From CAWGYT01 sp963826795 (lineage in GTDB: Bacteria; Planctomycetota; Planctomycetia; Pirellulales; Pirellulaceae): 64,000 nucleotides of DNA. This document shows, in pieces, positions 29,958 through 39,712 of this stretch. Position 1 is the first letter of the stretch. Each line of letters begins with the position of its first letter. The stretch spans positions 12,929 to 76,928 of the forward strand of contig CAWGYT010000023.1 in the NCBI GenBank assembly GCA_963826795.1, read 5' to 3'. The notes under the pieces are model-generated. The model searched no databases. It saw only the letters and a program-made list of their open reading frames with translations, and had not been told where the DNA came from. The position numbers and the translations under genes are program-made.

Positions 29958-31334
29958 ATGGATCAGGCGTTGGTTGAACCGCCGCGTTTGTCCTGGGGGT
30001 TGATTCACCGCCTCCTTGCATACGGACCACACTTTCGCACCATGACCCAGGATCAAGTTTCCGCCGCTTGGGACTTCCATCAGCTTGACTACCGCGCGTT
30101 TGGAGATGAACTCCGAGCAATCAAGCGTGAGCTGGACGAGAGCCGGAGCGAAGCGGACTTCAAGCATTTACGGAAGATCGAGCGTTGGGGCCGGCTGTGC
30201 AGCGCCGCGGGTTACGCCACCGCCTGGATTGTGCCCAATCCCATTTCCGCGTTCTTGATCAGCCAGGGAAATTTCACGCGTTGGACCATGGTGACGCACC
30301 ATGTGACACACCGCGGCTACGACAAGACGCCCGGCGTGCCGCGACGTTACACCAGCAAGCACTATGCGCGAGGCTGGCGGCGTTTTGTCGACTGGCTGGA
30401 CTGGATTGTCCCTGACGCCTGGGACTTCGAACACAATGTCTTTCACCACTACTACACGGGTGAAGTCACCGATCCCGACCTGGTCGAGCGGAACGTCGAT
30501 TTCTTCCGCGCCTGGCGACTTCCCATCCCCATCAAAGCGGTCGTGATCGCGTTTTTCATGTGCACCTGGAAGCTGCTTTATTATGCGCCGAGCACGATCT
30601 GGATTCTGCAACGCGTGCGGGCCCGCAATCAGAAAGCGAAGGCCCTTCAAGGGAAGTTGCGCTCGGTTGTTCCCGACGATCACCGGCCCGTGGAAACGCT
30701 TCACCTGCTGCTGCCAATCAACCCGGCGGGCCGCGAGTTTTGGTGCCGCGCCATCTTGCCCTATGGGCTCGTTCGTTTTGTCTTGACACCGCTGTTGTTT
30801 CTGCCGATCGGATACGGGAGCGCGTTGTCCGTGCTGATCAACGTGCTGATGGCCGAGGTATTCACCAACATTCACACGTTCCTGATGATCGTGCCAAGCC
30901 ATGCGGCAAGCGACCTCTATCGCTTTTCGACAACCGTCACGAATCGAAACGAGTTCTACGTTCGTCAGATTGTTGGCTCCTCGAACTATCGTTGCGGAAG
31001 CGATCTGAACGATTTCATGCACGGCTGGCTGAACTACCAAATTGAGCATCACCTCTGGCCCGATTTGTCGATGCGACAATATCAGCAGGTTCAGCCGCGA
31101 GTCAAAGCGCTCTGCGAACAGTACGACGTCCCGTACGTTCAGGAAAGTGTTTTCACCCGTTTCGTCAAGCTCTGGAAAATCCTGCTCGGCGTCGAGTCGA
31201 TGCGGTTTGGAGATACGACCGGCAGCGCGGAGCGGGCAGTCGGAGCTCATTTGGCGGCGGAGCGGGATCGACCTGCTGAAGCTGGAATCGGATCGAGTCC
31301 AAGCGACGTCCGGCGGCCGGATGGACCCGGATAA
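29958..31334 (+). CDS. Membrane fatty acid desaturase-like protein
   Basis: 458 residues. All three histidine boxes of membrane desaturases are present: THHVTHRG (~113-120), EHNVFHHYY (~157-164) and QIEHHLWPD (~361). The intervening hydrophobic stretches (IPIKAVVIAFFMCTWKLLYY, VRFVLTPLLFLPIGYGSALS) are the expected membrane hairpins. It should be a di-iron lipid desaturase or hydroxylase in the cytoplasmic membrane, using an external electron donor. The ATG at 29958 is used, but an in-frame TTG at 29943 is better spaced from AAGGAG and may be the real start. The C-terminal ~25 residues after GDTTGSAERAVG are low-complexity. It is divergent from the carotenoid-desaturase-like flavoprotein, which suggests a shared pathway. 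Confidence 0.88.
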   Translation: MDQALVEPPRLSWGLIHRLLAYGPHFRTMTQDQVSAAWDFHQLDYRAFGDELRAIKRELDESRSEADFKHLRKIERWGRLCSAAGYATAWIVPNPISAFLISQGNFTRWTMVTHHVTHRGYDKTPGVPRRYTSKHYARGWRRFVDWLDWIVPDAWDFEHNVFHHYYTGEVTDPDLVERNVDFFRAWRLPIPIKAVVIAFFMCTWKLLYYAPSTIWILQRVRARNQKAKALQGKLRSVVPDDHRPVETLHLLLPINPAGREFWCRAILPYGLVRFVLTPLLFLPIGYGSALSVLINVLMAEVFTNIHTFLMIVPSHAASDLYRFSTTVTNRNEFYVRQIVGSSNYRCGSDLNDFMHGWLNYQIEHHLWPDLSMRQYQQVQPRVKALCEQYDVPYVQESVFTRFVKLWKILLGVESMRFGDTTGSAERAVGAHLAAERDRPAEAGIGSSPSDVRRPDGPG

Positions 31335-31339
31335 TTGCG

Positions 31340-31750
31340 CTCACCAACGCGCCGAGAATGCAAGCCTTCCCTGCCCTGTGCGTAGCCGCTGGCGGCCTGG
31401 ATCAGCCCATCAAGTCAACCTCGGTGAAGGCAGGCCTGTTCTTCTGGTTGCGATCCTCTGTCCGGCTTGATAGACTCTGCTGATTGCCTAGATTGACAAG
31501 CCAGGTGCCAGAACTAATGAACGAGATTGTGTCGCGGTGAGGGTCACGTCGGCCGCGATGCCCATGGATAGCGAGAAAGCCACTGGCAGCTCAGAGAACG
31601 TTATTTGACATCGCACGCACCTTGGTTGTTCAAGGCGCGAGAATGACAATGGCGTTTTTTTTGTTGTCGCAGCGTGTCGGCAAGTTGTTGCTGCTGCCAT
31701 GATTGACGATTTTCCGGTAGGCCCATCGACGTTGATACCACTGAGTCAAA
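31340..31750. other. Intergenic region, no gene recognised
   Basis: About 400 bp with no convincing frame. It contains a short hairpin (CCTTGGTTGTTCAAGG, ~31611-31626) and a run of eight or nine T at ~31655. It ends with the ribosome site GGGAGAG of the next gene. Confidence 0.4.
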
Positions 31751-31761
31751 GGGAGAGTTCC

Positions 31762-32613
31762 ATGCGAAGTTTACGATGGATTTTGACCGTCACTTCAGCC
31801 GTCTTCCTATCTACTGCCATGGCAAGTGAGACCTTTGGTCAGGTGCAGCGATATGACGTCAACCCGACGACAACTCCGCCCACGATCGACGGCGTCATTG
31901 CCGCTGGCGAATGGGATGCCGCCCCGGCGGCTGGCGGCTGGGTGTTGTTGCGAACAGCGGCCCCAGGGGCTGCTGATGGTGAAAACTCTCGCTTTCAAAT
32001 GCTGTGGGATTCCAACAACCTTTACGTGCTCTTTCAATCCGATTACGGCGGGTGGAATGGTACGGCGGGTGGCGGGATGGATTTCAACGCTGACAACCTC
32101 AACCTTTATTTTGATCCCAATACCGACAACGAGGCGAACGTGGATCCGCCGGATGGTTACCAACTTGCCTTAAATCAGCCTCAGGGTACTACGGATGTCG
32201 CAAACACGCCCAAGTTCACCGAAGCCCATGTGAATAGTGGGTTTGGCGACCAAGGTGCACCCTGGTCCAACTTCGCCAATTTGGAATTGACGCAGGTCAA
32301 CAGTACGACAGGTGGAACCATTGAAATGGCCTTTCCCTGGCGTGACTTCAACGCTGCCGAGACTCATCCGGACGACACGGGCTTGTTCCACCCAACGGCT
32401 CCACAAGCTGGTGAGGAGTGGTACTTCAACATGGCCCGCACTAGTTCGGATGGCAACAATTTTCTGCCTACTTGGCAGTTCAACGAAAGTCAATTCTTCG
32501 TGACTCGCCCCGACGGCATCATCTCATTCGTGCCCGAACCGAGTGCATTCGTGCTGATCGTCCTGGCGATGATGGCCTGCGGATGGCTACGATCTAAATC
32601 GCCGGTGGCCTGA
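31762..32613 (+). CDS. Secreted CBM9-like (DOMON-type) PEP-CTERM protein
   Basis: 283 residues. ATG at 31762 follows GGGAGAG and starts a signal peptide (MRSLRWILTVTSAVFLSTAM). The body resembles the carbohydrate-binding family 9-like fold seen in many secreted proteins: PTIDGVIAAGEWDAAPAAGG, FQMLWDSNNLYVLFQSDYGG, DNLNLYFDPN and TIEMAFPWRDFN. It ends in a PEP-CTERM signal (VPEPSAFVLIVLAMMACGWL then RSKSPVA). It is probably exported and anchored or processed through the exosortase-like pathway; the ligand is unknown. It stands alone on this strand. Confidence 0.88.
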   Translation: MRSLRWILTVTSAVFLSTAMASETFGQVQRYDVNPTTTPPTIDGVIAAGEWDAAPAAGGWVLLRTAAPGAADGENSRFQMLWDSNNLYVLFQSDYGGWNGTAGGGMDFNADNLNLYFDPNTDNEANVDPPDGYQLALNQPQGTTDVANTPKFTEAHVNSGFGDQGAPWSNFANLELTQVNSTTGGTIEMAFPWRDFNAAETHPDDTGLFHPTAPQAGEEWYFNMARTSSDGNNFLPTWQFNESQFFVTRPDGIISFVPEPSAFVLIVLAMMACGWLRSKSPVA

Positions 32614-32741
32614 GAAGACATGACAGCTGCTCGCCCGGATGCAGCCAACGGCATGCTGTCGCAACGCGTTGACAGCGCCTACCGGGGTGAGAATCGTGGC
32701 CGTCCAGCGACCCAATCCTGCCTGCGAATCGGTGATGCACC

Positions 32742-32774
32742 AACGTTTGGCAGGCAGGACGCCTGCCGAACGTT
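32742..32774. repeat. Palindromic hairpin with GGCAGGC / GCCTGCC arms
   Basis: AACGTTTGGCAGGC pairs with GCCTGCCGAACGTT around AGGAC. Located 130 bp after the CBM9-like gene; a REP-like hairpin that could also end its transcript. Confidence 0.65.
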
Positions 32775-32833
32775 CTAGGCACAGCGAAGCGATACTGCGG
32801 CGATTCCATCGACCCCAAGCCGAGGGTGTGCGC

Positions 32834-32931
32834 GGGGTCAATTTTCTAATTGCTCTAGATCACGACGCCGTACCACCTGCCAGACCCACCCCGTCATCGG
32901 TCAGCGAATACTCGGAAATGGACCTGACCCC
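32834..32931. repeat. GGGGTCA element, class C
   Basis: GCGGGGTCAATTTTC at the left and GGACCTGACCCCGC at the right form inverted ends of a 98-bp element. The interior is unrelated to classes A, B and D. The flanks carry extra GCCCCGC words on the right. Confidence 0.65.
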
Positions 32932-33023
32932 GCTTGCCCCGCCCGGCAGATGGACCGACCCGGCTTGACCCGCCGGGGACATCTCGGTGGCAACCTCGCG
33001 GTGTCGATCGCGTGACGACTGAC

Positions 33024-33488
33024 TCAGCTTTTTAATTTCATGGGTAGGTAGCGGAGCACGGGTGCCAGCAACATTGAGTTGAGCAGGATGATGAGTATCA
33101 CGAAGCCTGAATAAACGATTGACGAACTGACCGCAAAGAACATGCATTCCGCGTAACCGTTTGCACCATCACCGTTGTCTTGTCCCAGAACCATCGGACT
33201 GAAGCTCAATCCGAACAAGACCGCGACCGCGAACATCCACCCGAGAAAGGGGTAAACCATAAACCGCTGGCGAATTGTGGAGATCGAATCGAGTTCGTTG
33301 GTCGGACGTGCCGCGAATTTCATACCCAACAGGAGGCTCGCCGCCAAAAACACGATGGAAGCAACCTGCCACGGACGCGTGTAATACGCGTCTTCCTCAA
33401 AGCTGAAGAACACCGTGCTGGCGAACAGCATTGCCGGTAGCGTTGCCAGGATTGCGGATAGCAAGTAACGAATCATCATTGAATCCAC
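33024..33488 (-). CDS. Small hypothetical membrane protein, four helices
   Basis: 154 residues with hydrophobic segments YLLSAILATLPAMLFASTVF, VASIVFLAASLLLGMKFAA, YPFLGWMFAVAVLFGLSF and SGFVILIILLNSMLLAPVLR. It has a short charged C-terminus (LPMKLKS). Length and pattern suggest a four-helix inner-membrane protein of unknown function. The first ATG (33488) is used; MMIRYLL starts are possible 9-12 bases later. No conserved motif or partner. Confidence 0.65.
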   Translation of the reverse strand: MDSMMIRYLLSAILATLPAMLFASTVFFSFEEDAYYTRPWQVASIVFLAASLLLGMKFAARPTNELDSISTIRQRFMVYPFLGWMFAVAVLFGLSFSPMVLGQDNGDGANGYAECMFFAVSSSIVYSGFVILIILLNSMLLAPVLRYLPMKLKS

Positions 33489-33639
33489 TGAAGCGGCGGC
33501 CGATCGGATCGGATCGGAGGCGAGTTCGACTAAATGCAGACGTTATACACGACGGTTTTTTGCTCCGAGGTGAGCGTGGCGCACCCATTGAGACACTACC
33601 ATCTGTAATCGCGAACGATAGCGAGCCAGGGGGAGAAGG

Positions 33640-34021
33640 GATGAAACGTCCCTCGCCGCCTTTCGGTCCAGACTTCCACGGCGGCGAAGTCGGTCGCCGC
33701 CAGCACGTCCCAGTGCGTCTTAGCGAAGGTGATCCGTGCTACGGCGCACGGGCGATCCAGCGCCGGTTGAATGCCGTGGGCCTTCGGTATATCGCTGTCG
33801 ATGATCCGGTAGCCGACATTCTACAGCGCATCTTGGATGCGATCGTATCCCCAGCTTGGGTTTTGCTTCGCCAATCGCAGAACCACATCCACCATAACCT
33901 GTCGGACACGTGACCCACCGGGCGTCAACTTGCTCCGGGTAATCCCATTTCTGGACCACCAACTCTTGGTGCCAGCGGACAATCGTGTCATGAGTGACGA
34001 TGTTGGTTTCACCAAGCGCAT
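33640..34021 (-). pseudogene. Transposase relic with integrase core (IS481/rve-like)
   Basis: In two to three frames on the minus strand: THDTIVRWHQELVVQKWDYP, then VVLRLAKQNPSWGYDRIQDAL, an in-frame TAG, NVGYRIIDSDIPKAHGIQPAL and THWDVLAATDFAAVEVWTER. The helical RWH..L...KWDY and NPSWGYDRI motifs and the ATDFAAVEVW segment with the first DDE aspartate are typical of rve-type transposases. The C-terminal half of the catalytic domain is absent. Broken by a stop and frame changes, so a fossil. Confidence 0.75.
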
Positions 34022-34023
34022 AT

Positions 34024-34806
34024 CTAGAACCGTATACCCATGCCAGCGTTGCTGATAAATTTGGCAGATTCATCAGACAATCCCCAGAACACCCTGGCTC
34101 CAATTTCAACGTTGGGTGTAATCAGGTAGTGTACACCGGGCCCTGCATAGTGCAGCTGGTAGTCGTCTTCGCGGTCAACGCTGTGCAGGCTGAAGTATTC
34201 CGCATGAGCATTCCATCGTCGGCTGAATAACGGGGCCTTGAGCACGATCGATGGAGCCCACTCGGTGAAGTGATCTTCCTCTTCGGCCAGGGAGAACCAA
34301 CGGATTCCCGTGTCGAGTTCCCAGCCCTCGCCCCACTCCCAGCCCAACGCGTACTCGAGCGAGAGATCGGTATCGTTCGATTCACCGCTAGTCGGTGTGT
34401 AACCAGATGCGATAATCGAGCTGTCGGGCAACCATCCCACGGCCTCCGTCAAGAAAACTTTGGCCCCATAGATCACCAAACCTTCCTCAACTCGTTCGGC
34501 CCCCGCCGGCGCGAGGTGATGATTCTTACCCACCTCGTAAGTCCAGCCCAGACGCGCTTCGAGCACATCACACAGCCCATATCGTGTGAGCAAGTCGGGG
34601 TACAAATGCCCCTCGAATTCGGCGTCCTGGTCCAGAAAGGTGTAAGACCCTTCAACCACCAGCCGTCCCGGCGCCACAATCCTGGGCGAACGAGTGAACG
34701 AATCTCGGTCGGTTTCGATATGGTCCTCTTGTCCCAAGGCTGACTGAATCAGCCCTGCGAGGATCATCAGGCAAACCACATTTCGCACCAATTTCAAGCT
34801 GAGCAT
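34024..34806 (-). CDS. Outer-membrane beta-barrel, MetA-pathway-of-phenol-degradation-like transporter family
   Basis: 260 residues with a signal peptide (LVRNVVCLMILAGLIQSALG, processed near GQ). The mature part starts EDHIETDRDSFTRSPRIVAP, then shows alternating amphipathic strands such as LVVEGSYTFLDQD, LEARLGWTYEVG and WFSLAEEEDHFTEWAPSIVL. It ends with SNAGMGIRF, a C-terminal aromatic as in outer-membrane barrels. This pattern is that of the Phenol_MetA_deg-like family. Function is probably small-molecule passage; substrate unknown. The transposase relic ends only 3 bp after its stop. Confidence 0.75.
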   Translation of the reverse strand: MLSLKLVRNVVCLMILAGLIQSALGQEDHIETDRDSFTRSPRIVAPGRLVVEGSYTFLDQDAEFEGHLYPDLLTRYGLCDVLEARLGWTYEVGKNHHLAPAGAERVEEGLVIYGAKVFLTEAVGWLPDSSIIASGYTPTSGESNDTDLSLEYALGWEWGEGWELDTGIRWFSLAEEEDHFTEWAPSIVLKAPLFSRRWNAHAEYFSLHSVDREDDYQLHYAGPGVHYLITPNVEIGARVFWGLSDESAKFISNAGMGIRF

Positions 34807-34809
34807 GGC

Positions 34810-35355
34810 GAGACCCGAGAAAGACGCTTAAAAGATCCCATCTTTAGCTGCGAATATCGGCTTTCTGTACTTGCGGGGCGGTTCCAAAACTAACGCTCAG
34901 CGGGCGGCTTTCCGCATTGCGAGGCGGGAGGGAGCAATTAGGTAATTAGGAAAAGCTGCAGCCGGTCGCAGCTTTTCCCGCCACCACACGGACGCGCGCC
35001 AACCTGACGCCAACCTGACGGCGCGAACCTCGACGGCGCCAACCTCGACGGGGATCGAAGTTGGTGCCCCAGTCGAGTGCGTGGCGAGCGATGTCCCGCT
35101 CCTTCGATCTTGGAAATGAAGGTGCTCAATTTAGCTTTTCTACCGTACCGGGCCAGTTCTGTGTTGGGGCGTTTCAGTCGCATTGGCAGCGAACTGCTGG
35201 CGCGGGGACTTCGCCCTCTGCAAGGTAATTTCGAACCGAGTTATGCTGTACACTGAACATTCAGGCGATGGGCTTATTCATTGAGCGATCCACGCGAGCG
35301 GCGTGAGGAACTCGACGGAGTTCTCGGGACAAGAGCACCGGCACCGCAGGCCACC
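34810..35355. other. Intergenic region with hairpin and short tandem repeats
   Basis: AAAAGCTGC (34951-34959) pairs with GCAGCTTTT (34968-34976), a terminator-like hairpin. At 34998-35050 the words CGCCAACCTGACG and AACCTCGACGGCGCC repeat two to three times each. No credible gene. Confidence 0.45.
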
Positions 35356-37663
35356 TTACACTTGGGAGACAACCGAAAGCTTGAGGTTTAGAGGGCGCTG
35401 AGCGGAAGATGTAGCATACGCCTGCTCGTCCCTGAGGAATTCGGGAATGCATTCGAGGCACCCGCATAGCAGTTCGAGTTCCCATTTCAGCGGTACGCGA
35501 ATCGCTAACCCTGGATTCACTCGCATGACCGTTGGATAAGCCTCCGGTCCAGCAATCGGCCAGCCATGCCTTTCCAAGGCATCAATATCTTTTCCGGCGA
35601 GTTCGAACGCTTCGCCATACGTCAGGGACAAGGCCGAGGTGCGCCGAGCGTTCTCTTCGTCGGACGCGTCGCCGGTAATCAACCGGCATAACAGATCGAG
35701 ATCCTCGTACAGCGCTAAGCCCAAGGACATGCCAGACTGACCCATGATTACCGCGAACCACGGCCCACTCGTCAAAGCATCGCTTTCAACCTGGATAATG
35801 GTGTCACCTGCAATAGAACGCCAAGGAGTTTGTCGGTAAAAATCGGCAGCGGCGCGAAAGTACTTGCCGAGCGTTTCCTCGGTGACTCCGGGCGAGTCCA
35901 CGAGCGGCTTTGGTCCCGACGAACCGGCGAGGCGATCGGTCAATCCGGCTGAGCATCTCGTCGAGTTGCTCGAGTTGACCGGCAACGACGCACTTCACCC
36001 CGGCCTCTTCCAGATAGGTCGCGAGTACGCGGCGATTTTCGTCCGAACGAACCTCAATCACACCCGGCAGATGAGGTGAGCCCACCGCCGGCTGGCAAAT
36101 CGCCTTCTGCACACCCTGCCAGAGCCAATTCGGTGGCGGAGTCGATTGCGTGAGATCGACAGTGTAAATCAAGCCATCCGTGGTGTTCGCGACCAGAATG
36201 ATCCACGGTCGCTGTGGCTGGCCATCCACCTCAATCCACGATGCTAATTGCCGGACATCCGCCTGCCACACTTCTCCGACGCTTTGTGGCAGTGATGAAA
36301 TGTCGGGATGACCTTCCGCAGAATCGGACGCAATATGAATCCGTTCAAGCATGTCGGTGGACGAACCGGCAAGTGCCATCACACTGTCGACTAGCGGTAG
36401 AGCAGCGACGACTTCGCAATCGATCTTGAGCTGTGCCAGTTTTGGCTGCCACCGCCGACAAAGCGTTTTCCGTGTAACTTGCACTTGCGTCGGGCGACTG
36501 GGCTCTCCCGTTTCCGGTTGCCGCATGACTTGCAACAATTGTTGCCACACTTCGGCATCCTTGGGGCGCTGATCCATCATATCCAGCAACAGGACTTCGC
36601 CGCTTGTCGCGTTGGCGATCGCCATCATCCACCGTTTGCCGTCGTGCGAATCGCCGAGAGACGCTAACTCCACCTCCCAGACATCGTCGCTTTGTGGCAA
36701 ATCAACGAGGACTTGTTTGACCCTACTCCACGACGGCGCCGCGCGTTGAGGCGGCTCGGCGAGCTTTACGTGGAGTGTTTTTCGCAGCCAAGTGATGGCA
36801 CCTGGCGAATTCTTCCATGCCGGCAAATACTGCGCGGCATATCCGACAGCTTCGTCTTCCCTGCCTGGTGAGATGTGTCCCGGCAGTTGTTGCGGCATCG
36901 GTCTAGCGCCAGTTAAATAGTCCGGAACATGTGAGTTGGACTTGTATGCTTCCCGCAGCAGTCGACAAGCGGACGCGGATTCTCCTTCCTGACGAAACGC
37001 CAGCAACGCTCGCGTGTACGACCAATCGGCCATGCCATCCTCTTTGTACTGTTCGAGTAATTCGACCAGTTCATCATGACGTTGCAGATCGAGCAGCGCG
37101 GACGCAAGTCGATAGCGGATGCCTTGGTTGTCGTTGGGATTCAGTCGCAGTAGGGCCTGGTAATTTCCCACGGCATCCTCATAGCGTCCAGACGCCCACA
37201 ACGCATCGGCCAGTCCTGCACGCGCACGCATGTACGGTCGCGTCGGGAGGAATCCCCAAAAGTGCCCTTCAAATTCTTGGAATCCATCATCCCCTAACGC
37301 ACGCGCCCCAGCGGCCACCCCTTGCTCGTAAAAATGGAGTGCCTCGTCGAGAGACCGTGCATGTTCGGCGAGCAAGACATAGGCATCTGCACAGTCGGGC
37401 GAACGCTCCAGGGCCTGTTTCGCAAGCTGCACCTGCCGGCCAGGACTCTCCGCCTCGAATGCGTCATACATGATCTGCTGCGCAGCTTCGAGAGAGTCTT
37501 CGGCGACATCCCTGTCGCTGAACATCCGTTGCATGATTGCTTCCATTGCGCGACGGTCGGGTAACGGCGCATTTAACAGATCAGGCGTGTTTGAGCTCCG
37601 CTGATCCTTGCGGCGAGTGGTGCGTGCCTTCGGCGATTTTGATTTTCGATTCTTATTCGACAT
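35356..37663 (-). CDS. TPR-containing hypothetical protein (one frame shift)
   Basis: About 768 residues after repair. A basic N-terminus (MSNKNRKSKSPKARTTRRKD) is followed by tetratricopeptide repeats (DCADAYVLLAEHARSLDEAL, ALWASGRYEDAVGNYQALLR, IRYRLASALLDLQRHDELVE). The middle and C-terminal parts contain repeated alpha/beta units (DVWEVELASLGDSHDGKRWM, VWQADVRQLASWIEVDGQPQ) and end in a domain with IMGQSGMSLGLALYEDLDLL. That layout resembles DUF6930/DUF7309-type proteins, by memory only. Near 35930 the frame changes (SRIDRS continues as LAGSSGPKPLVDSPG). It has no signal peptide, so is probably cytoplasmic. Function unknown. Confidence 0.7.
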
Positions 37664-37742
37664 GCTCGGCTCCGTCCTTTCAGGTGATGGCTCCTATTGT
37701 AGCGAGGTACGCGAGAACTTGCACCAGTCCAATTGGGACACC

Positions 37743-37970
37743 TGGAGAAACCCAGACGGTCTATATTCCCGACAAACCCAGACGGTCTATATTCCAACTT
37801 CCGTCCGCGCCCGCCACGCCTCTGTCCACCCTACGCGCCAAACTCACGCGGGACACGATGGGACGGCGTGCCCATTTCCACGAGCCGAAGTCGCCAGCGG
37901 AAGTTGTAGACCGTCTGGGTTTGTTGTCAGCGGAAGTTGTAGACCGTCTGGGTTTGTTGTCATTTCCGCG
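37743..37970 (+). repeat. AGACGGTCTACA element T5 with doubled termini
   Basis: Core 37780-37916, same subfamily as T4 (GGGACACGATGGGAC, CATTTCCAC). The left terminus AAACCCAGACGGTCTATATTCC occurs twice (37749 and 37775) and the right terminus CGGAAGTTGTAGACCGTCT occurs twice (ends at 37916 and 37949), each with the GGGTTTGTTGTC flank. Its right end runs straight into a truncated DUF4058 frame. Confidence 0.88.
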
Positions 37971-38611
37971 CAGGTCCTAAGTTCCTGCCCGAGCCTTATT
38001 TCGCCGCCGCCGGTGTGCACCTGGGGACTCTTTACGAGATTGATGTCGGCACCTATCGCGAGCCGCCGCCGGAGTCGAGCGGCAGTGAGGCCGGCCGAGG
38101 GACAACCGCCGTCGCGACCTACGGGCCACCACGGCCGACACTGACGCTGGAACCTCGCTTGCCAAATCAAGATGTCTACGAGGTCCGCATCTACGACCGT
38201 CGGCGGAACCGGCGAATTGTGGCCGCCATCGAAATCGTCAGCCCGTCGAACAAGGATCGACCGGAGACACGAGGCACGTTCGTCTCGAAGGTCGCCGCGC
38301 TGCTGAAGCACGACATCTGTGTGTCGATTGTCGACGTCGTCAGCACGAGTGAGTTCAATTTGTATGCGGAGTTGATGAATTTCCACGAGAGCACCGACCC
38401 GGCCGTCGGTGACCAGCCGCCGCCGATGTACGCCGTCACGGTCCGCATGCGATACGAGGGCTCGCGCCGCATGATGGATAGCTGGTATCAGCCACTGGCG
38501 ATCGGTGATCCCCTGCCGACGCTCCCCGTCTGGCTCACGGCCACGCGCGCCATCTCGCTGGAACTCGAAGCCAGCTACGAAGAGACCTGTCGAACGCTCC
38601 GAATTGGATAG
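37971..38611 (+). CDS. DUF4058-family protein, N-terminus lost at element T5
   Basis: The frame continues from the T5 repeat (HFRAGPKFLPEPYFAAAGVH). It reads LGTLYEIDVGTYRE, VYEVRIYDRRRNRRIVAAIE, IVSPSNKDRPETRGTFVSKV and AALLKHDICVSIVDVVST, which matches the conserved core of DUF4058 proteins, common and multi-copy in planctomycetes and cyanobacteria. Full-length members begin about 30-40 residues earlier with a start not found here. The later ATG/GTG codons inside (for example 38015) would remove conserved strands. The C-terminus appears complete. Function of the family is unknown; similarity to restriction-like folds has been suggested for related uncharacterised families but is not shown here. 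Confidence 0.7.
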
Positions 38612-38675
38612 TGTGTGGCAGAGTTTCGCCGCGGCTGTGTCACCTCGCACCGCAGCGTTCGTCGCTCCGTCGCGT

Positions 38676-38803
38676 TGTAGCCCCCGTCGCGCCGTAGCCC
38701 CCGTCGCGCAGACGGGGGGGCGAAACCGTCCCACGGCCGACCTCGCCCTGCAGGTCTCGCATCCAAGCCGCTTCACCCCCGCTCTCCGCGAGCGGGGCTA
38801 CGG
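38676..38803. repeat. REP block a, downstream of the intact RAYT
   Basis: Starts with TAGCCCCCGTCGCGCCG units, includes CAGACGGGGGGGCGAA and ends CGCTCTCCGCGAGCGGGGCT with ACGG. It matches REP block b in the same orientation over most of its ~130 bp. The RAYT stop codon lies inside its right end. Confidence 0.85.
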
Positions 38804-39382
38804 ACCCGCTTCATGAAAATGTCCATGCCTGCGCATGTACGAGTATGAGCGCCAAAACCGCTGCCAGAAGTCAGGCTGCCAGAGCTCAATCCCCGGATAT
38901 CCCGGGATCAAGCAACCCGAATCGCGGTATTCGCGGTAACCATCGGCCGGCACAAGGCCCTGACGTTCGGGATTGCGAGCGATGTATTCGACGAGCGTTT
39001 CGACAGCCGACTCCAATCGCTCATCGTCGCGAAGCACTCGATCATACGGCTGGTGTTGAAATTCAAAACCCAGCTTCAGCAATGGCCGACTCAGCTCACG
39101 TCGGAAGTACTTCATCGCTCTGAGCTGATCCGTACGATCATCGATTCCGATCCAGAGCATATGAATATGGTCAGGCATCAAGCAGTAGATCGGGCAGGTG
39201 AATGAATATCGGAAGGCTGCATGTGTCAGGAGCTCTCGGAATTTGTAATTGAACGCTGGGATTAGCCACCCCGTCCGGCGATCCTGAATGGTCATATTCC
39301 AGTGAACGTAAGCTTGTCCTCGGTAATGACCGGGTTCAAGTCGCGGAAGGTAATCGCTGAATTCATAATTCGCTACGCCCAT
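38798..39382 (-). CDS. REP-associated tyrosine transposase (RAYT), apparently complete
   Basis: 194 residues, start ATG 39382 (MGVANYEFSDYLPRLEPGHY). Y1-transposase features are all present: the strand YRGQAYVHWNMTIQDRRTGW, the HUH pair in CLMPDHIHMLWIG, and the helix with the catalytic tyrosine in ETLVEYIARNPERQGLV. RAYTs are single-copy HUH enzymes thought to mobilise REP elements. Here the gene lies between two direct copies of a ~130-bp REP block, as in classical RAYT loci. The frame extends upstream into the repeat, so the exact start is inferred from the position of the conserved domain. Confidence 0.88.
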   Translation of the reverse strand: MGVANYEFSDYLPRLEPGHYRGQAYVHWNMTIQDRRTGWLIPAFNYKFRELLTHAAFRYSFTCPIYCLMPDHIHMLWIGIDDRTDQLRAMKYFRRELSRPLLKLGFEFQHQPYDRVLRDDERLESAVETLVEYIARNPERQGLVPADGYREYRDSGCLIPGYPGIELWQPDFWQRFWRSYSYMRRHGHFHEAGP

Positions 39383-39525
39383 CGCATTCAGCCTAACTGG
39401 CGGGTGGCAAGCCGCTTTCGCACATCCGAGCAGACTCGGCGAGCGAGTCCACGCGTGGTGATCGTAGCAGAGGGGAGCTATCGACGTCGATTCGCGGTGA
39501 GAGCGGATCCTTCCCCGTCCGCCCG

Positions 39526-39685
39526 AAGCCCCCGTCGCGCCTAGCCCCCGTCGCGCCGTAGCCCCCGTCGCGCCGTAGCCCCCGTCGCGCAGACGGGGGG
39601 CGAACCCGTCCCCCAGCCGACCTCGCCCTGCAGGCCTCGCATCCACGCCGCGCCACCCCCGCTCTACGCGAGCGGGGCTACAGCG
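39526..39685. repeat. REP block b, upstream of the intact RAYT
   Basis: Same sequence and orientation as block a, with one extra tandem TAGCCCCCGTCGCGCCG unit at its left end. It ends CGCTCTACGCGAGCGGGGCT and ACAG. The palindromic CTCTACGCGAGCGGGG arms are the likely REP core. Confidence 0.85.
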
Positions 39686-39712
39686 CAATGGGGACTGCGG
39701 CGGGGGCAGGAA

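Noticed and set aside
30168..31250. Long minus-strand frame opposite the fatty acid desaturase
   Set aside because: Antisense shadow of a well-supported gene with three histidine boxes; no family match or ribosome site.
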